A program made the translations under genes and the position numbers. From the NCBI GenBank assembly GCA_001643475.1, contig LXTK01000285.1, positions 1-6,613 on the forward strand: a DNA stretch of 6,613 nt, in the 5' to 3' direction. Of this stretch, positions 1-6,004 are shown piece after piece. Within the stretch, counting starts at the first letter, position 1. Every line of letters starts with the position of its first letter. The stretch comes from Proteobacteria bacterium SPGG2 (GTDB lineage Bacteria > Pseudomonadota > Gammaproteobacteria > Acidiferrobacterales > SPGG2). Below the pieces are notes generated by a model that worked only from the letters and a program-made list of their open reading frames with translations, had not been told where the DNA came from and did no database searches.

Positions 1-25
1 GGTGAAGGTCCCCCGGACCTTCACC
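1..25. repeat. Perfect inverted repeat (stem-loop) at the window edge
   Basis: Arms 1-11 (GGTGAAGGTCC) and 15-25 (GGACCTTCACC) are exact reverse complements around a CCC loop, giving an 11-bp stem. No T-tract follows on either strand within view (26-30 reads TTATT on plus), so it is not a textbook intrinsic terminator. It may extend further left, beyond the window. It belongs to the group of stem-loops filling the space after lpxC. Bases 26-88, between it and the next hairpin, show no recognisable gene or motif. Confidence 0.75.
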
Positions 26-88
26 TTATTACCGCCTCACCCACTGGACCTTTGTCTTGTTCCGCTTCGCCCCTGGGTTTTTCAGCTC

Positions 89-118
89 GAAAAGCAAAAA
101 GCGCCGCTTTTGCTTTTC
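89..118 (-). terminator. Possible intrinsic terminator hairpin downstream of lpxC
   Basis: Read on the minus strand, a 13-bp arm GAAAAGCAAAAGC, a GGC loop and a complementary arm with one bulged T form a hairpin whose 3' arm is T-rich (GCTTTTTGCTTTTC). The A-rich then T-rich layout resembles bidirectional intrinsic terminators, which could end the lpxC transcript about 100 nt after the stop codon. The stem is AT-rich and the T run lies inside the stem rather than after it, so termination is inferred only. It is the fourth of four nearly contiguous hairpins counted from lpxC. Confidence 0.4.
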
Positions 119-120
119 TC

Positions 121-152
121 CATTTCTCAAACACTTGGATGTTTGAGAAATG
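121..152. repeat. Perfect 13-bp inverted repeat
   Basis: Arms 121-133 (CATTTCTCAAACA) and 140-152 (TGTTTGAGAAATG) are exact reverse complements around a 6-nt loop (CTTGGA). Only two bases separate it from the hairpin at 89-118, and one base separates it from the hairpin at 154-173. Its sequence is unrelated to theirs. A perfect 13-bp palindrome here, packed between others, is unlikely by chance. Its function is unknown; a stable 3' untranslated structure is one option. Confidence 0.75.
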
Positions 153-153
153 T

Positions 154-173
154 GCGGTAGATCCTTCTACCGC
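154..173. repeat. Perfect 8-bp GC-rich stem-loop
   Basis: Arms 154-161 (GCGGTAGA) and 166-173 (TCTACCGC) pair around a TCCT loop. It directly abuts the larger hairpin at 174-216 with no spacer. On the minus strand its first arm contains CGGTAG, which could alternatively pair with CTACCG (plus 202-207) in the first arm of the neighbouring hairpin, so two exclusive folds are conceivable. This may be chance given six bases. Confidence 0.65.
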
Positions 174-216
174 TCTAGCACGCGACTGAGAACGAGTTTC
201 TCGGTAGCGTGCTAGA
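174..216. repeat. Long imperfect stem-loop spanning the lpxC stop codon
   Basis: Outer arms 174-183 (TCTAGCACGC) and 207-216 (GCGTGCTAGA) pair perfectly over 10 bp. Inner arms 188-192 and 198-202 (GAGAA/TTCTC) pair around a 5-nt loop, with 2 bp and two mismatches between the two stems. The lpxC stop codon (TAG, plus 212-214) lies inside the outer arm, so the structure forms right at the end of the coding sequence on the lpxC mRNA. There is no T-tract after it. It could protect the 3' end or act with the next hairpins. Confidence 0.7.
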
Positions 217-1141
217 CAGTACTTTCCACCGGCTGTAGGTAAGGTATAGGTGCTGGCTGCGTATCGTTATAGGTCACCAACTCCCAATTATCCGCTTCGG
301 CGAGAAGAATCCGTAATAACCTGTTGTTCAGAGCGTGGCCCGATTTGTGTCCGCTAAATGAGCCGATAAGACTGTGGCCCAAGAGATAGAGGTCGCCGAT
401 CACATCAAGTATTTTGTGTTTGACGAACTCATCCTCGTAGCGTAATCCATCTTCGTTAAGCACCCGATAGTCGTCCAACACGATAGCGTTATCTAGGCTG
501 CCCCCCAACGCAAGTCGTTGCTCGTGCAAACGTTCGATATCCTGTATAAAACCAAATGTGCGCGCACGACTGACTTCCTTCAAAAAGGAAGTCGATGAGA
601 AGTCGAGTTCCGCGTAGCGGCAACTGCGCTTGAATACTGGGTGATCAAAATCGATGCTAAAGGCAACCTTGAAGCCCTCATAGGGGTCAAACCTCGCCCA
701 TTTATCACCGTCTTCAACACGCACCGTGCGCTTGATTCGTAAGAAGCGCTTAGGGGCGTTCTGTTCTGTGATGCCGGCGGACTGGATTAGAAAGACAAAG
801 GGTGCGGCGCTACCGTCCATGATAGGGACTTCCGGCGCATTCACGTCGACACAGGCATTATCGATCCCCAATCCGGCTAGCGCCGAGAGCAGGTGCTCCA
901 CAGTAGAAATCCGGACGCCGTCCTTCACCAACCCCGTAGACAGGCTGGTGTCTCCAACGCTGTCGGGGTGGGCTTTGATTTCAACCGGTGTTTCGAGATC
1001 GGTGCGGCAAAATACGATGCCGTAGTTGATGGGTGCGGGCTTTAGGGTCAGGTACACCTTTTGGCCGGTATGTAGACCAACGCCAGTCGCGGTTATTTGG
1101 TTTTTGAGGGTGCGCTGCCGATAGTCAGAGACAATGGTCAT
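212..1141 (-). CDS. lpxC: UDP-3-O-acyl-N-acetylglucosamine deacetylase LpxC
   Basis: LpxC is the zinc-dependent cytoplasmic deacetylase that performs the first committed step of lipid A synthesis. The 309-residue product is close to the E. coli length (305). Recognisable landmarks are TLKNQITATGVGLHTG near the N-terminus, the metal motif STVEHLLSALAG with Glu82 and His83, NAPEVPIMDGSAAPF (101-115), SRARTFGF (191-198), VKHKILDVIGDL with His242 and Asp246, and SGHALNN with His269; all match the known catalytic and zinc-binding positions. The ATG at 1141 is chosen because AAAGGGAGT (plus 1148-1156) sits 6 nt upstream and the family starts just before QRTLK; an upstream in-frame GTG at 1177 lacks such support. 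The gene usually follows ftsZ, whereas here it follows xerC after 176 nt. Expression may come from its own promoter in that gap. Confidence 0.97.
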   Translation of the reverse strand: MTIVSDYRQRTLKNQITATGVGLHTGQKVYLTLKPAPINYGIVFCRTDLETPVEIKAHPDSVGDTSLSTGLVKDGVRISTVEHLLSALAGLGIDNACVDVNAPEVPIMDGSAAPFVFLIQSAGITEQNAPKRFLRIKRTVRVEDGDKWARFDPYEGFKVAFSIDFDHPVFKRSCRYAELDFSSTSFLKEVSRARTFGFIQDIERLHEQRLALGGSLDNAIVLDDYRVLNEDGLRYEDEFVKHKILDVIGDLYLLGHSLIGSFSGHKSGHALNNRLLRILLAEADNWELVTYNDTQPAPIPYLQPVESTV

Positions 1142-1159
1142 GCAATAACTCCCTTTGCA

Positions 1160-1172
1160 CCGACCATGTCGG
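1160..1172 (-). other. Small stem-loop just upstream of the lpxC ribosome binding site
   Basis: CCGAC and GTCGG form a perfect 5-bp stem around a 3-nt loop, 3 nt upstream of the AAAGGGAGT Shine-Dalgarno sequence of lpxC. Such a leader hairpin could affect ribosome access or mRNA stability, but a 5-bp stem is short and may be coincidental. Confidence 0.3.
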
Positions 1173-1270
1173 CCCACTCGTCATAATTTGTATCATTTTT
1201 AGTTTTTTGTGATGAGAACTTTGCGAAGCTTTCCCGCCCCGAATTCTAGTTGAAAACGCTGACAATTTTG

Positions 1271-1299
1271 AGTGTAGCACAGCAAAAGGGCGGCCCCAA
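1271..1299 (-). promoter_or_regulatory. Candidate sigma-70 extended -10 promoter for lpxC
   Basis: On the minus strand, TTGGGG (plus 1294-1299) and TACACT (plus 1271-1276) are separated by exactly 17 nt. The -10 is preceded by TGC, giving the extended -10 form TGnTACACT. It begins 18 nt after the xerC stop codon and would give a leader of roughly 120 nt before the lpxC ATG. The -35 matches only partly. The 176-nt gap otherwise holds AT-rich sequence and no gene; a weak GGCC inverted repeat just after xerC is not a convincing terminator. Confidence 0.35.
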
Positions 1300-1317
1300 A
1301 CACGCGGCCATGCGAGT

Positions 1318-2238
1318 TCAGGTTGCAGAAGAATCGGTGCGCTTCCTTCTCGCCCGTGGATGCGCCTGATCATACACTCGGGCAAGGTGCTGGAAATCGA
1401 GATGCGTGTAGATCTGCGTAGTAGAAATGTCGGCATGCCCCAAGAGCTCTTGAACCGCTCTAAGGTCACCGCTGGATTCGAGCAAATGGCTGGCGAAGGA
1501 GTGGCGCAGCATATGCGGGGTTACCTGAACCGCCATGCCTTGCTTAAGTCCCCAATGCCGGACCCGCATCTGCACCGCCCGGCAAGTCAAACGCTGCCCT
1601 TTACGCCCGATAAACACCGCGGTTTGGCCGACCGTTGCCCATTGGCCCCGCAGGGCCGACCATTGCGTTAGTGCTTGGCGTGCAAAGCGGCCCACTGGCA
1701 AGACCCGAGTCTTGGCCCCTTTGCCAGTTACCCTCACCAGCCCCCCCTCGAGGTCCAGATCGCCAATATTGAGGGCCACCAACTCAGCGAGGCGCAGGCC
1801 AGAGGAGTACATGAGTTCAAGCATGGCTCGATCACGGACACTCAGGGGATCTGCCTCGGCGATAGCAACGAACTCGCACGCCTCATCCACACTTAGGGCC
1901 TTGGGGAGCCGCTTCTCAACCTTGGGCGCAGTGATACCCGCAAGCGGGTTGCGCGTCGCCAGGCCCTCGCGCAAAAGATAACGGTAGAAGGTGCGTGCGG
2001 CCGAAAGACTGCGTCTGATGGTCCTGCCCGAGCACCCTCGCCGATGTAGTGTTGTCACGAAGACGCGCGCTTGTCGTGGATCGAGCGCCTGCCAATCAGT
2101 GATTTGTTGTACTTTGAGGAAGTCGGTGAGCTGTAGCAAATCACGTTGGTACGCAGCGATGGTATTTACCGACAGTCGGCGCTCATCGCGAAGATGCCGC
2201 AGAAACTGGGAGACTTGACGCTGGCCGCCCTCTTTCAT
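1318..2238 (-). CDS. xerC: Site-specific tyrosine recombinase XerC
   Basis: XerC, together with XerD, resolves chromosome dimers at dif by cutting and rejoining DNA. The 306-residue product has the N-terminal SAM-like core-binding domain (about 8-95) and the C-terminal catalytic domain (about 110-295). The full catalytic set is visible: Arg149 in SSGLRLAEL, Lys173 in TGKGAK, His242 and Arg245 in PHMLRHSFASH, His268 in LLGHADISTTQ and the nucleophile Tyr277 in IYTHL. The location after dapF and DUF484 is the classical xerC position and favours XerC over XerD or a phage integrase. The ATG at 2238 lies 22 nt after the DUF484 stop. The only purine-rich stretch before it (GGGGA) ends 1 nt from the ATG, so initiation may depend on coupling with the upstream gene. 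The basic tail (RARRKR) is unremarkable. Confidence 0.96.
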   Translation of the reverse strand: MKEGGQRQVSQFLRHLRDERRLSVNTIAAYQRDLLQLTDFLKVQQITDWQALDPRQARVFVTTLHRRGCSGRTIRRSLSAARTFYRYLLREGLATRNPLAGITAPKVEKRLPKALSVDEACEFVAIAEADPLSVRDRAMLELMYSSGLRLAELVALNIGDLDLEGGLVRVTGKGAKTRVLPVGRFARQALTQWSALRGQWATVGQTAVFIGRKGQRLTCRAVQMRVRHWGLKQGMAVQVTPHMLRHSFASHLLESSGDLRAVQELLGHADISTTQIYTHLDFQHLARVYDQAHPRARRKRTDSSAT

Positions 2239-2260
2239 GTCCCCAAGGTAGAACCGGTGA

Positions 2261-2959
2261 CTATTTTAGATACCTCGCGACGCCGCGCATGAGTAACTCC
2301 CCGAGCCGCACTAGATACAGTGTCCCCATATTTGGATGGAAGCGATGGGGATCGCGGCTACCCAAACAAAGGACACCCCGAGGAATCTCGCCGCCCAACG
2401 CAACCATGGCGGTCGACTTGATGTCGGTGGCGTTGCTGCCGAATAAGTACTCGAGCATGGCATCGTCGTACTTTCCGCCACATACGGGTCGGCCACCGAC
2501 AAATTGCTTAAGCAAGCGTTTCAACTGTCTATCATCTGCGTTTGTAAACTCGGGTCGCCCAGTCGTACTGTCGTCGCCGCCCAACAGGCGGATGACGATC
2601 TGGTCCAAGTTGAACTCCTGCCGTAACAGGTCTTGGGCGCTGTTCAAAGTATCGTCTAGCGACGCCGCGTCGACCATCGTCTGCCCGAAATGATGTAATC
2701 GTGCGCCCAACACATCGTTATCGCGGGCGATCGCGACTAGCTCGCGTATCTGTTGCTGTAGTCGTTGATTCTGCTCACGCAGAACCTGCACCTGGCGTTG
2801 AATTAGGGAGACTGCCTCACCGGTCTCGGGATGGGGCACCTTAAGATTGGCTAGCACCTCTCCCTGACGTAAAAAGTAGTCAGGATTGTCTTCCAAATAA
2901 CGGGCGACCGCTTCCTCCCAGGTCAGTTCTTTTTGTTGTCCTTCGTTCTTCTGACTCAT
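2261..2959 (-). CDS. DUF484 family protein (YigA-like)
   Basis: This 232-residue cytoplasmic protein belongs to the DUF484 family, encoded between dapF and xerC in many Gammaproteobacteria; its biochemical role is not established. Residues 12-45 carry the conserved N-terminal motif (WEEAVARYLEDNPDYFLRQ, then LKVPHP). Residues 50-80 are rich in Gln, Arg and Leu and look like a coiled coil. From about 85 onward the sequence resembles a GAF-like sensor fold, including the family signature GSRDPHRFHPNMGT near 200-213. The start overlaps the dapF stop by ATGA, which indicates translational coupling; the nearest Shine-Dalgarno-like GAGG is 13 nt away. It is likely co-transcribed with dapF and xerC. 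A GAF fold suggests ligand sensing, but no ligand can be named. Confidence 0.93.
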   Translation of the reverse strand: MSQKNEGQQKELTWEEAVARYLEDNPDYFLRQGEVLANLKVPHPETGEAVSLIQRQVQVLREQNQRLQQQIRELVAIARDNDVLGARLHHFGQTMVDAASLDDTLNSAQDLLRQEFNLDQIVIRLLGGDDSTTGRPEFTNADDRQLKRLLKQFVGGRPVCGGKYDDAMLEYLFGSNATDIKSTAMVALGGEIPRGVLCLGSRDPHRFHPNMGTLYLVRLGELLMRGVARYLK

Positions 2960-3798
2960 AATAAATCTGCTACCTCAATCGTTCCCTCATAGGTAGTAAC
3001 GGCAGGACCTGTCAGCAATACCGGCTCGCCCTCGCCGGCCCACGCTACGCGGGCCGCACCGCCGGGTAAAGTCACCTGCACGGTATCATCGAGTAATCCC
3101 CGTCGACAACCGACAACAACGGCGGCACCTGCGCCAGATCCGCAGGCCAACGTCTCGCCGACACCGCGTTCGTGTACGCGCAACTGTACGTGCCGTCGAT
3201 CAACTACTTTCATAAATCCAGCGTTCACTCTTCTTGGAAAACGCGGGTGACTCTCGATAAGCGGCCCCTGTGACTCCACCAGGCCATTATCGATGTCATC
3301 CACGATTTGAACCGCGTGTGGGTTGCCAAGGGACAGTACGCTGACCTGTATTTGCTTCCCATCTATCTCTAAATCATAGACGATTTGCGGTGTTTTTGCC
3401 GCAAATGGCACGTTGGCCGGGTCGAACTCAGGGATACCCATCTCGACCGTCACCTCACCACTGGCCTCTAGCCGTAAAGTGCTAACACCGGCGAGACTCT
3501 CGACAATGATCTCATCTTTCTGGGTTAAACCGCGATCTCGGGCAAACCGCGCGATACATCGCGCGCCGTTACCACATTGTTCGGCCTCGCTACCGTCGGC
3601 ATTGTAGATGCGGAACCGAAAATCGACATCAGGCTTTTCGGCACGCTCCACGACCAGTATCTGGTCACAGCCAACACCGAAACGCCGGTGTGCAATCCAA
3701 CGAAACTGCTCGGAAGAGAGATCGATGTGATGACTGACGCCATCGAACACCACGAAGTCGTTACCGAGACCTTGCATCTTTGTGAAAGGGATGGGCAT
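2956..3798 (-). CDS. dapF: Diaminopimelate epimerase DapF
   Basis: DapF is a PLP-independent epimerase that converts LL- to meso-diaminopimelate in the cytoplasm, supplying peptidoglycan and the substrate of LysA. The 280-residue product shows the N-terminal signature FTKMQGLGNDFVVFDG, the first catalytic cysteine Cys75 in EQCGNGARC, LGNPHAV (158-164) and the second catalytic cysteine Cys219 in GETLACGSGAGAA. Both halves of the pseudo-symmetric fold are complete. The ATG at 3798 is chosen because it places the family motif at residue 5. An in-frame TTG at 3804 would add two residues and sits 11 nt from the only Shine-Dalgarno-like GAGGA (plus 3816-3820), so it is a real alternative. The gene overlaps DUF484 by 4 nt. 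A hairpin-forming 55-nt gap separates it from the methyltransferase gene. Confidence 0.96.
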   Translation of the reverse strand: MPIPFTKMQGLGNDFVVFDGVSHHIDLSSEQFRWIAHRRFGVGCDQILVVERAEKPDVDFRFRIYNADGSEAEQCGNGARCIARFARDRGLTQKDEIIVESLAGVSTLRLEASGEVTVEMGIPEFDPANVPFAAKTPQIVYDLEIDGKQIQVSVLSLGNPHAVQIVDDIDNGLVESQGPLIESHPRFPRRVNAGFMKVVDRRHVQLRVHERGVGETLACGSGAGAAVVVGCRRGLLDDTVQVTLPGGAARVAWAGEGEPVLLTGPAVTTYEGTIEVADLL

Positions 3799-3805
3799 AG
3801 GCAAA

Positions 3806-3844
3806 GGTTACCGTTTCCTCGCCATCAAGAAAACCTATGTAACC
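3806..3844 (-). promoter_or_regulatory. RNA hairpin in the dapF leader that pairs the ribosome binding sequence
   Basis: The minus-strand transcript can fold GGUUAC (plus 3839-3844) with GUAACC (3806-3811). Inside this, GUUUUCUUG (3826-3834) pairs with CGAGGAAAC (3813-3821) in nine pairs including two G-U, around an AUGG loop. The two stems are separated by a 4-by-1 internal loop. The only Shine-Dalgarno-like stretch before dapF, GAGGA at 3816-3820, lies in the 3' arm and would be hidden when folded. Because the G-U pairs work only on the minus-strand RNA, a role in dapF mRNA is more likely than a DNA site. No U-tract follows, so it is not a typical terminator. Confidence 0.45.
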
Positions 3845-3853
3845 ATCCAGCCG

Positions 3854-4519
3854 TCAGTACAGACGGCCCCAAACGATAAAGTGCCGATCGCTGACAAGTT
3901 CGACTTGTAAATGATTCACCAGCCCCGCTTGGCGCAATTGCACATCGGCTTCTTCCAGGCGATAGGCGGCCAACAACGAATAGAAGAAATCATGCTTCAA
4001 CACTTCGGTTTCATCACTCGCATAGCGCTCAACAAGTTCATGTGCTGCCGCCTGCGAATCAGGCCTCAACAAGTCCATAATAAAAACCACGGCCTGCTCA
4101 GATGCGTTAGCTTTTAGCGTATCCCACAACACCATGGGCTCGGCCAAATGATGTAAAAGACTGTTGCTTATCACGGTGTCAAAACTGCCTGCTTTGGGGA
4201 GCGAACCCGGCAGATAAACTTGTATCAACTCAACACGCGACTGCAGGCCACCGGCGCTTACGGCATCGCGGCCGAGGGCTAGCATGGCGGCAGCGCCATC
4301 AACACCAGTTAACGTACATTGAGGATAGGCACGAGCAAAACGAATGCTTATGTCAGCCGGCCCGCAACCCAGATCAAGCACCTGCTTGGGGTTGTAGTCG
4401 GCAAATCGCTGGCGGAAGTGTTCAACGAATGCTTGGTGAGGTTCGGAAAAATCGGCAGCCGCGTAGGCACGCGCCTGCTCCACTTCATCCATTAGCTCCG
4501 GCTCGGGAATACGGTCCAT
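3854..4519 (-). CDS. Class I SAM-dependent methyltransferase
   Basis: This 221-residue protein has the Rossmann-type methyltransferase fold. The SAM-binding motif I is VLDLGCGPAD (47-56), the acidic residue after strand 2 is Asp74 in GVDGAAAML, and SNSLLHHLAEP (118-128) fits motif IV near the active site. The N-terminus MDRIPEPELMD and the following AYAAADFSEPH look like a family-specific cap. No signal peptide or membrane segment is visible, so it is probably cytoplasmic. The substrate is unknown. The ATG at 4519 lies 6 nt after the lysA stop, with AGGG 9 nt upstream inside the lysA end, so it is probably translated from the lysA transcript. The standard lysA-dapF arrangement lacks this gene. 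A link to lysine or cell-wall metabolism is suggested only by position. Small-molecule methylation is the most general guess. Confidence 0.88.
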   Translation of the reverse strand: MDRIPEPELMDEVEQARAYAAADFSEPHQAFVEHFRQRFADYNPKQVLDLGCGPADISIRFARAYPQCTLTGVDGAAAMLALGRDAVSAGGLQSRVELIQVYLPGSLPKAGSFDTVISNSLLHHLAEPMVLWDTLKANASEQAVVFIMDLLRPDSQAAAHELVERYASDETEVLKHDFFYSLLAAYRLEEADVQLRQAGLVNHLQVELVSDRHFIVWGRLY

Positions 4520-4525
4520 AGAGTC

Positions 4526-5785
4526 TTACCCTGGCAGAATCGATTCGGTAGCTAACATCTCATCGATGGTCTCACGACGCCTAATAAGATGCGTCTTGTC
4601 TTTATCCACCATAACTTCGACTGCAAGCGGACGTGTATTGTAACGTGAGGTCATGCATGCACCATAGGCACCAGCACATTTAATTGCGAGTACGTCGCCT
4701 TTGGCAACGCTTAGCTCGCGCTCACGCCCAAGGAAATCGCTACTTTCACATACTGGCCCGACTACATCATAGGTATGGGTTGCACCCTTGCCTCGCTTCG
4801 ATACGGGCAAGATTTCGTGCCACGCATCATAGAGAGCTGGCCTTATAAAATCATTCACACCAGCATCCATTACCGCAAAGTTCTTTATTTCACCGTGTTT
4901 CACATATTCGACACGGGTCAACAGCAATCCGGCTTCGCCCACGAGGGCACGTCCGGGCTCGATGATGATACGTAATTCCTTGGACGAAGACTTATCTAAC
5001 TTATCCATCAGTGTGGCAACGTAGTCCTGTGGTGTGGGTGGTTGTTCGTCCCGATATGGAATACCTAGACCACCGCCAAGATCCAAATTCTTCAATTCGA
5101 CTCCATTACCACGCAATGCATCCACCAACATCAACAATCGATCAAGCGTGTCGACAAACGGCGCCATCTCTGTGAGCTGGGATCCGATGTGACAGGCGAC
5201 GCCATTAATCGTTATGTTCGGCATTGATTGCGCGCGCGCATAAAGGTCGCCAGCAATTTCAATGGGAATGCCAAATTTATTCTGCTTGAGGCCCGTGGAG
5301 ATATAAGGGTGAGTATTCGGATCGATATCCGGGTTGATACGTAAGGCGATCGGCGCCTGAACACCGGTATCAGCCGCTATGTCGTTTAGACGTGAAAGTT
5401 CATCGGCAGACTCTATATTGAAACAGTCGATGCCTGCCTGCAAACCTTGGCGCATTTCAGCATCGGATTTGCCTACACCCGAGAACACGACCCTGGATGC
5501 ATCACCACCGGCACGTAAAACGCGCTCGAGCTCACCCCCGGAGACGATGCCGAAGCCAGAACCCAGACGACTTAGGACATTCAAAACCGCAAGGTTGGAG
5601 TTAGCTTTGACCGAATAACACAGCCGATGGTCACGCGCGCCAAATGCTTCATCAAAGGCATGCCAACGGTCCTCTATCATGCTACGCGAATAGACATAAC
5701 AGGGCGTCCCAAAGCGATCCGCGATTGTAGCTAGCGAAACTTCCTCGGCAAAAAGATAGCCGTCACGATAAACAAAAGAATTCAT
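4526..5785 (-). CDS. lysA: Diaminopimelate decarboxylase LysA
   Basis: LysA is the PLP enzyme that decarboxylates meso-diaminopimelate to L-lysine, the last step of the pathway. The 419-residue product has the alanine-racemase-like barrel followed by a C-terminal beta domain. Visible landmarks are the PLP lysine Lys60 in YSVKANSN, SGGELERVLRAG (82-93), HIGSQ with His199, the phosphate-binding DLGGGLGIPY (235-244), EPGRALV (276-282), Cys346-Glu347 in GPVCESSDFLG and the substrate-side motif CAGAYGACM with Tyr374. The ATG at 5785 is chosen because the family starts just before FVYRDGYLFAE; a longer frame to 5860 would read through the lptM gene. The start is 10 nt after the lptM stop with no clear Shine-Dalgarno, so translation may be coupled to lptM. 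No lysine riboswitch-like leader is seen. Confidence 0.97.
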   Translation of the reverse strand: MNSFVYRDGYLFAEEVSLATIADRFGTPCYVYSRSMIEDRWHAFDEAFGARDHRLCYSVKANSNLAVLNVLSRLGSGFGIVSGGELERVLRAGGDASRVVFSGVGKSDAEMRQGLQAGIDCFNIESADELSRLNDIAADTGVQAPIALRINPDIDPNTHPYISTGLKQNKFGIPIEIAGDLYARAQSMPNITINGVACHIGSQLTEMAPFVDTLDRLLMLVDALRGNGVELKNLDLGGGLGIPYRDEQPPTPQDYVATLMDKLDKSSSKELRIIIEPGRALVGEAGLLLTRVEYVKHGEIKNFAVMDAGVNDFIRPALYDAWHEILPVSKRGKGATHTYDVVGPVCESSDFLGRERELSVAKGDVLAIKCAGAYGACMTSRYNTRPLAVEVMVDKDKTHLIRRRETIDEMLATESILPG

Positions 5786-5795
5786 GGGCGATGAA

Positions 5796-5966
5796 CTACT
5801 GTTTTTGCTTCTTCGACTTCTTTTCTGATTGTTCACTATCGGGCTGCTCTTGAGTCGCATCCGGAAGATACAGCGGACCCTTCTTGCCGCAGCCGGTTAT
5901 ACTCGTGGCAGTGGCGGCCAGCATTGTGCCTATCAACAGTAACATGCCCAGATGGCGTTTGCGCAT
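5796..5966 (-). CDS. lptM: Small LptM/LppL-type outer-membrane lipoprotein
   Basis: This 56-residue lipoprotein matches the short LptM (YifL/LppL) family encoded just upstream of lysA in many Gammaproteobacteria. In E. coli LptM binds the LptD/LptE lipopolysaccharide translocon and assists its maturation. The product has a basic start (MRKRH), a hydrophobic segment (about 6-25), the lipobox ITGC with Cys26 and the family hallmark GCGKKGPLYLP (25-35), followed by a hydrophilic, lysine-rich tail (EKKSKKQKQ). Gly rather than Asp after the cysteine is consistent with sorting to the outer membrane. The ATG at 5966 gives a normal signal peptide, with AAAGG 9 nt upstream (plus 5976-5980); the same frame extends to 6080 but has no support. 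The symbol rests on the hallmark motif and synteny. Confidence 0.9.
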   Translation of the reverse strand: MRKRHLGMLLLIGTMLAATATSITGCGKKGPLYLPDATQEQPDSEQSEKKSKKQKQ

Positions 5967-6004
5967 GGGTACCAACCTTTGCAACCCCGCAACCACAAAA
6001 CCCC

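Noticed and set aside
82..123. A 13-codon minus-strand open frame (MEKSKSGAFCFSS) across the hairpin at 89-118
   Set aside because: It is explained by the palindrome itself. It has no Shine-Dalgarno sequence and no recognisable homology, so I do not call a gene.
174..216. Hairpin considered as an integron attC site
   Set aside because: The core GTTRRRY/RYYYAAC boxes and the usual extrahelical bases are absent, and no integrase or cassette structure is nearby.
1125..1187. Short minus-strand frame starting ATGACGAGTGGG and overlapping the lpxC start, a possible leader peptide
   Set aside because: There is no ribosome binding sequence before it and no regulatory codon pattern; it is most likely the tail of a chance frame running out of xerC.
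1535..1981. Plus-strand open frame of about 148 codons inside xerC
   Set aside because: It is antisense to a complete xerC with all catalytic residues. Its composition (Arg, Ser, Pro rich) is typical of a shadow frame.
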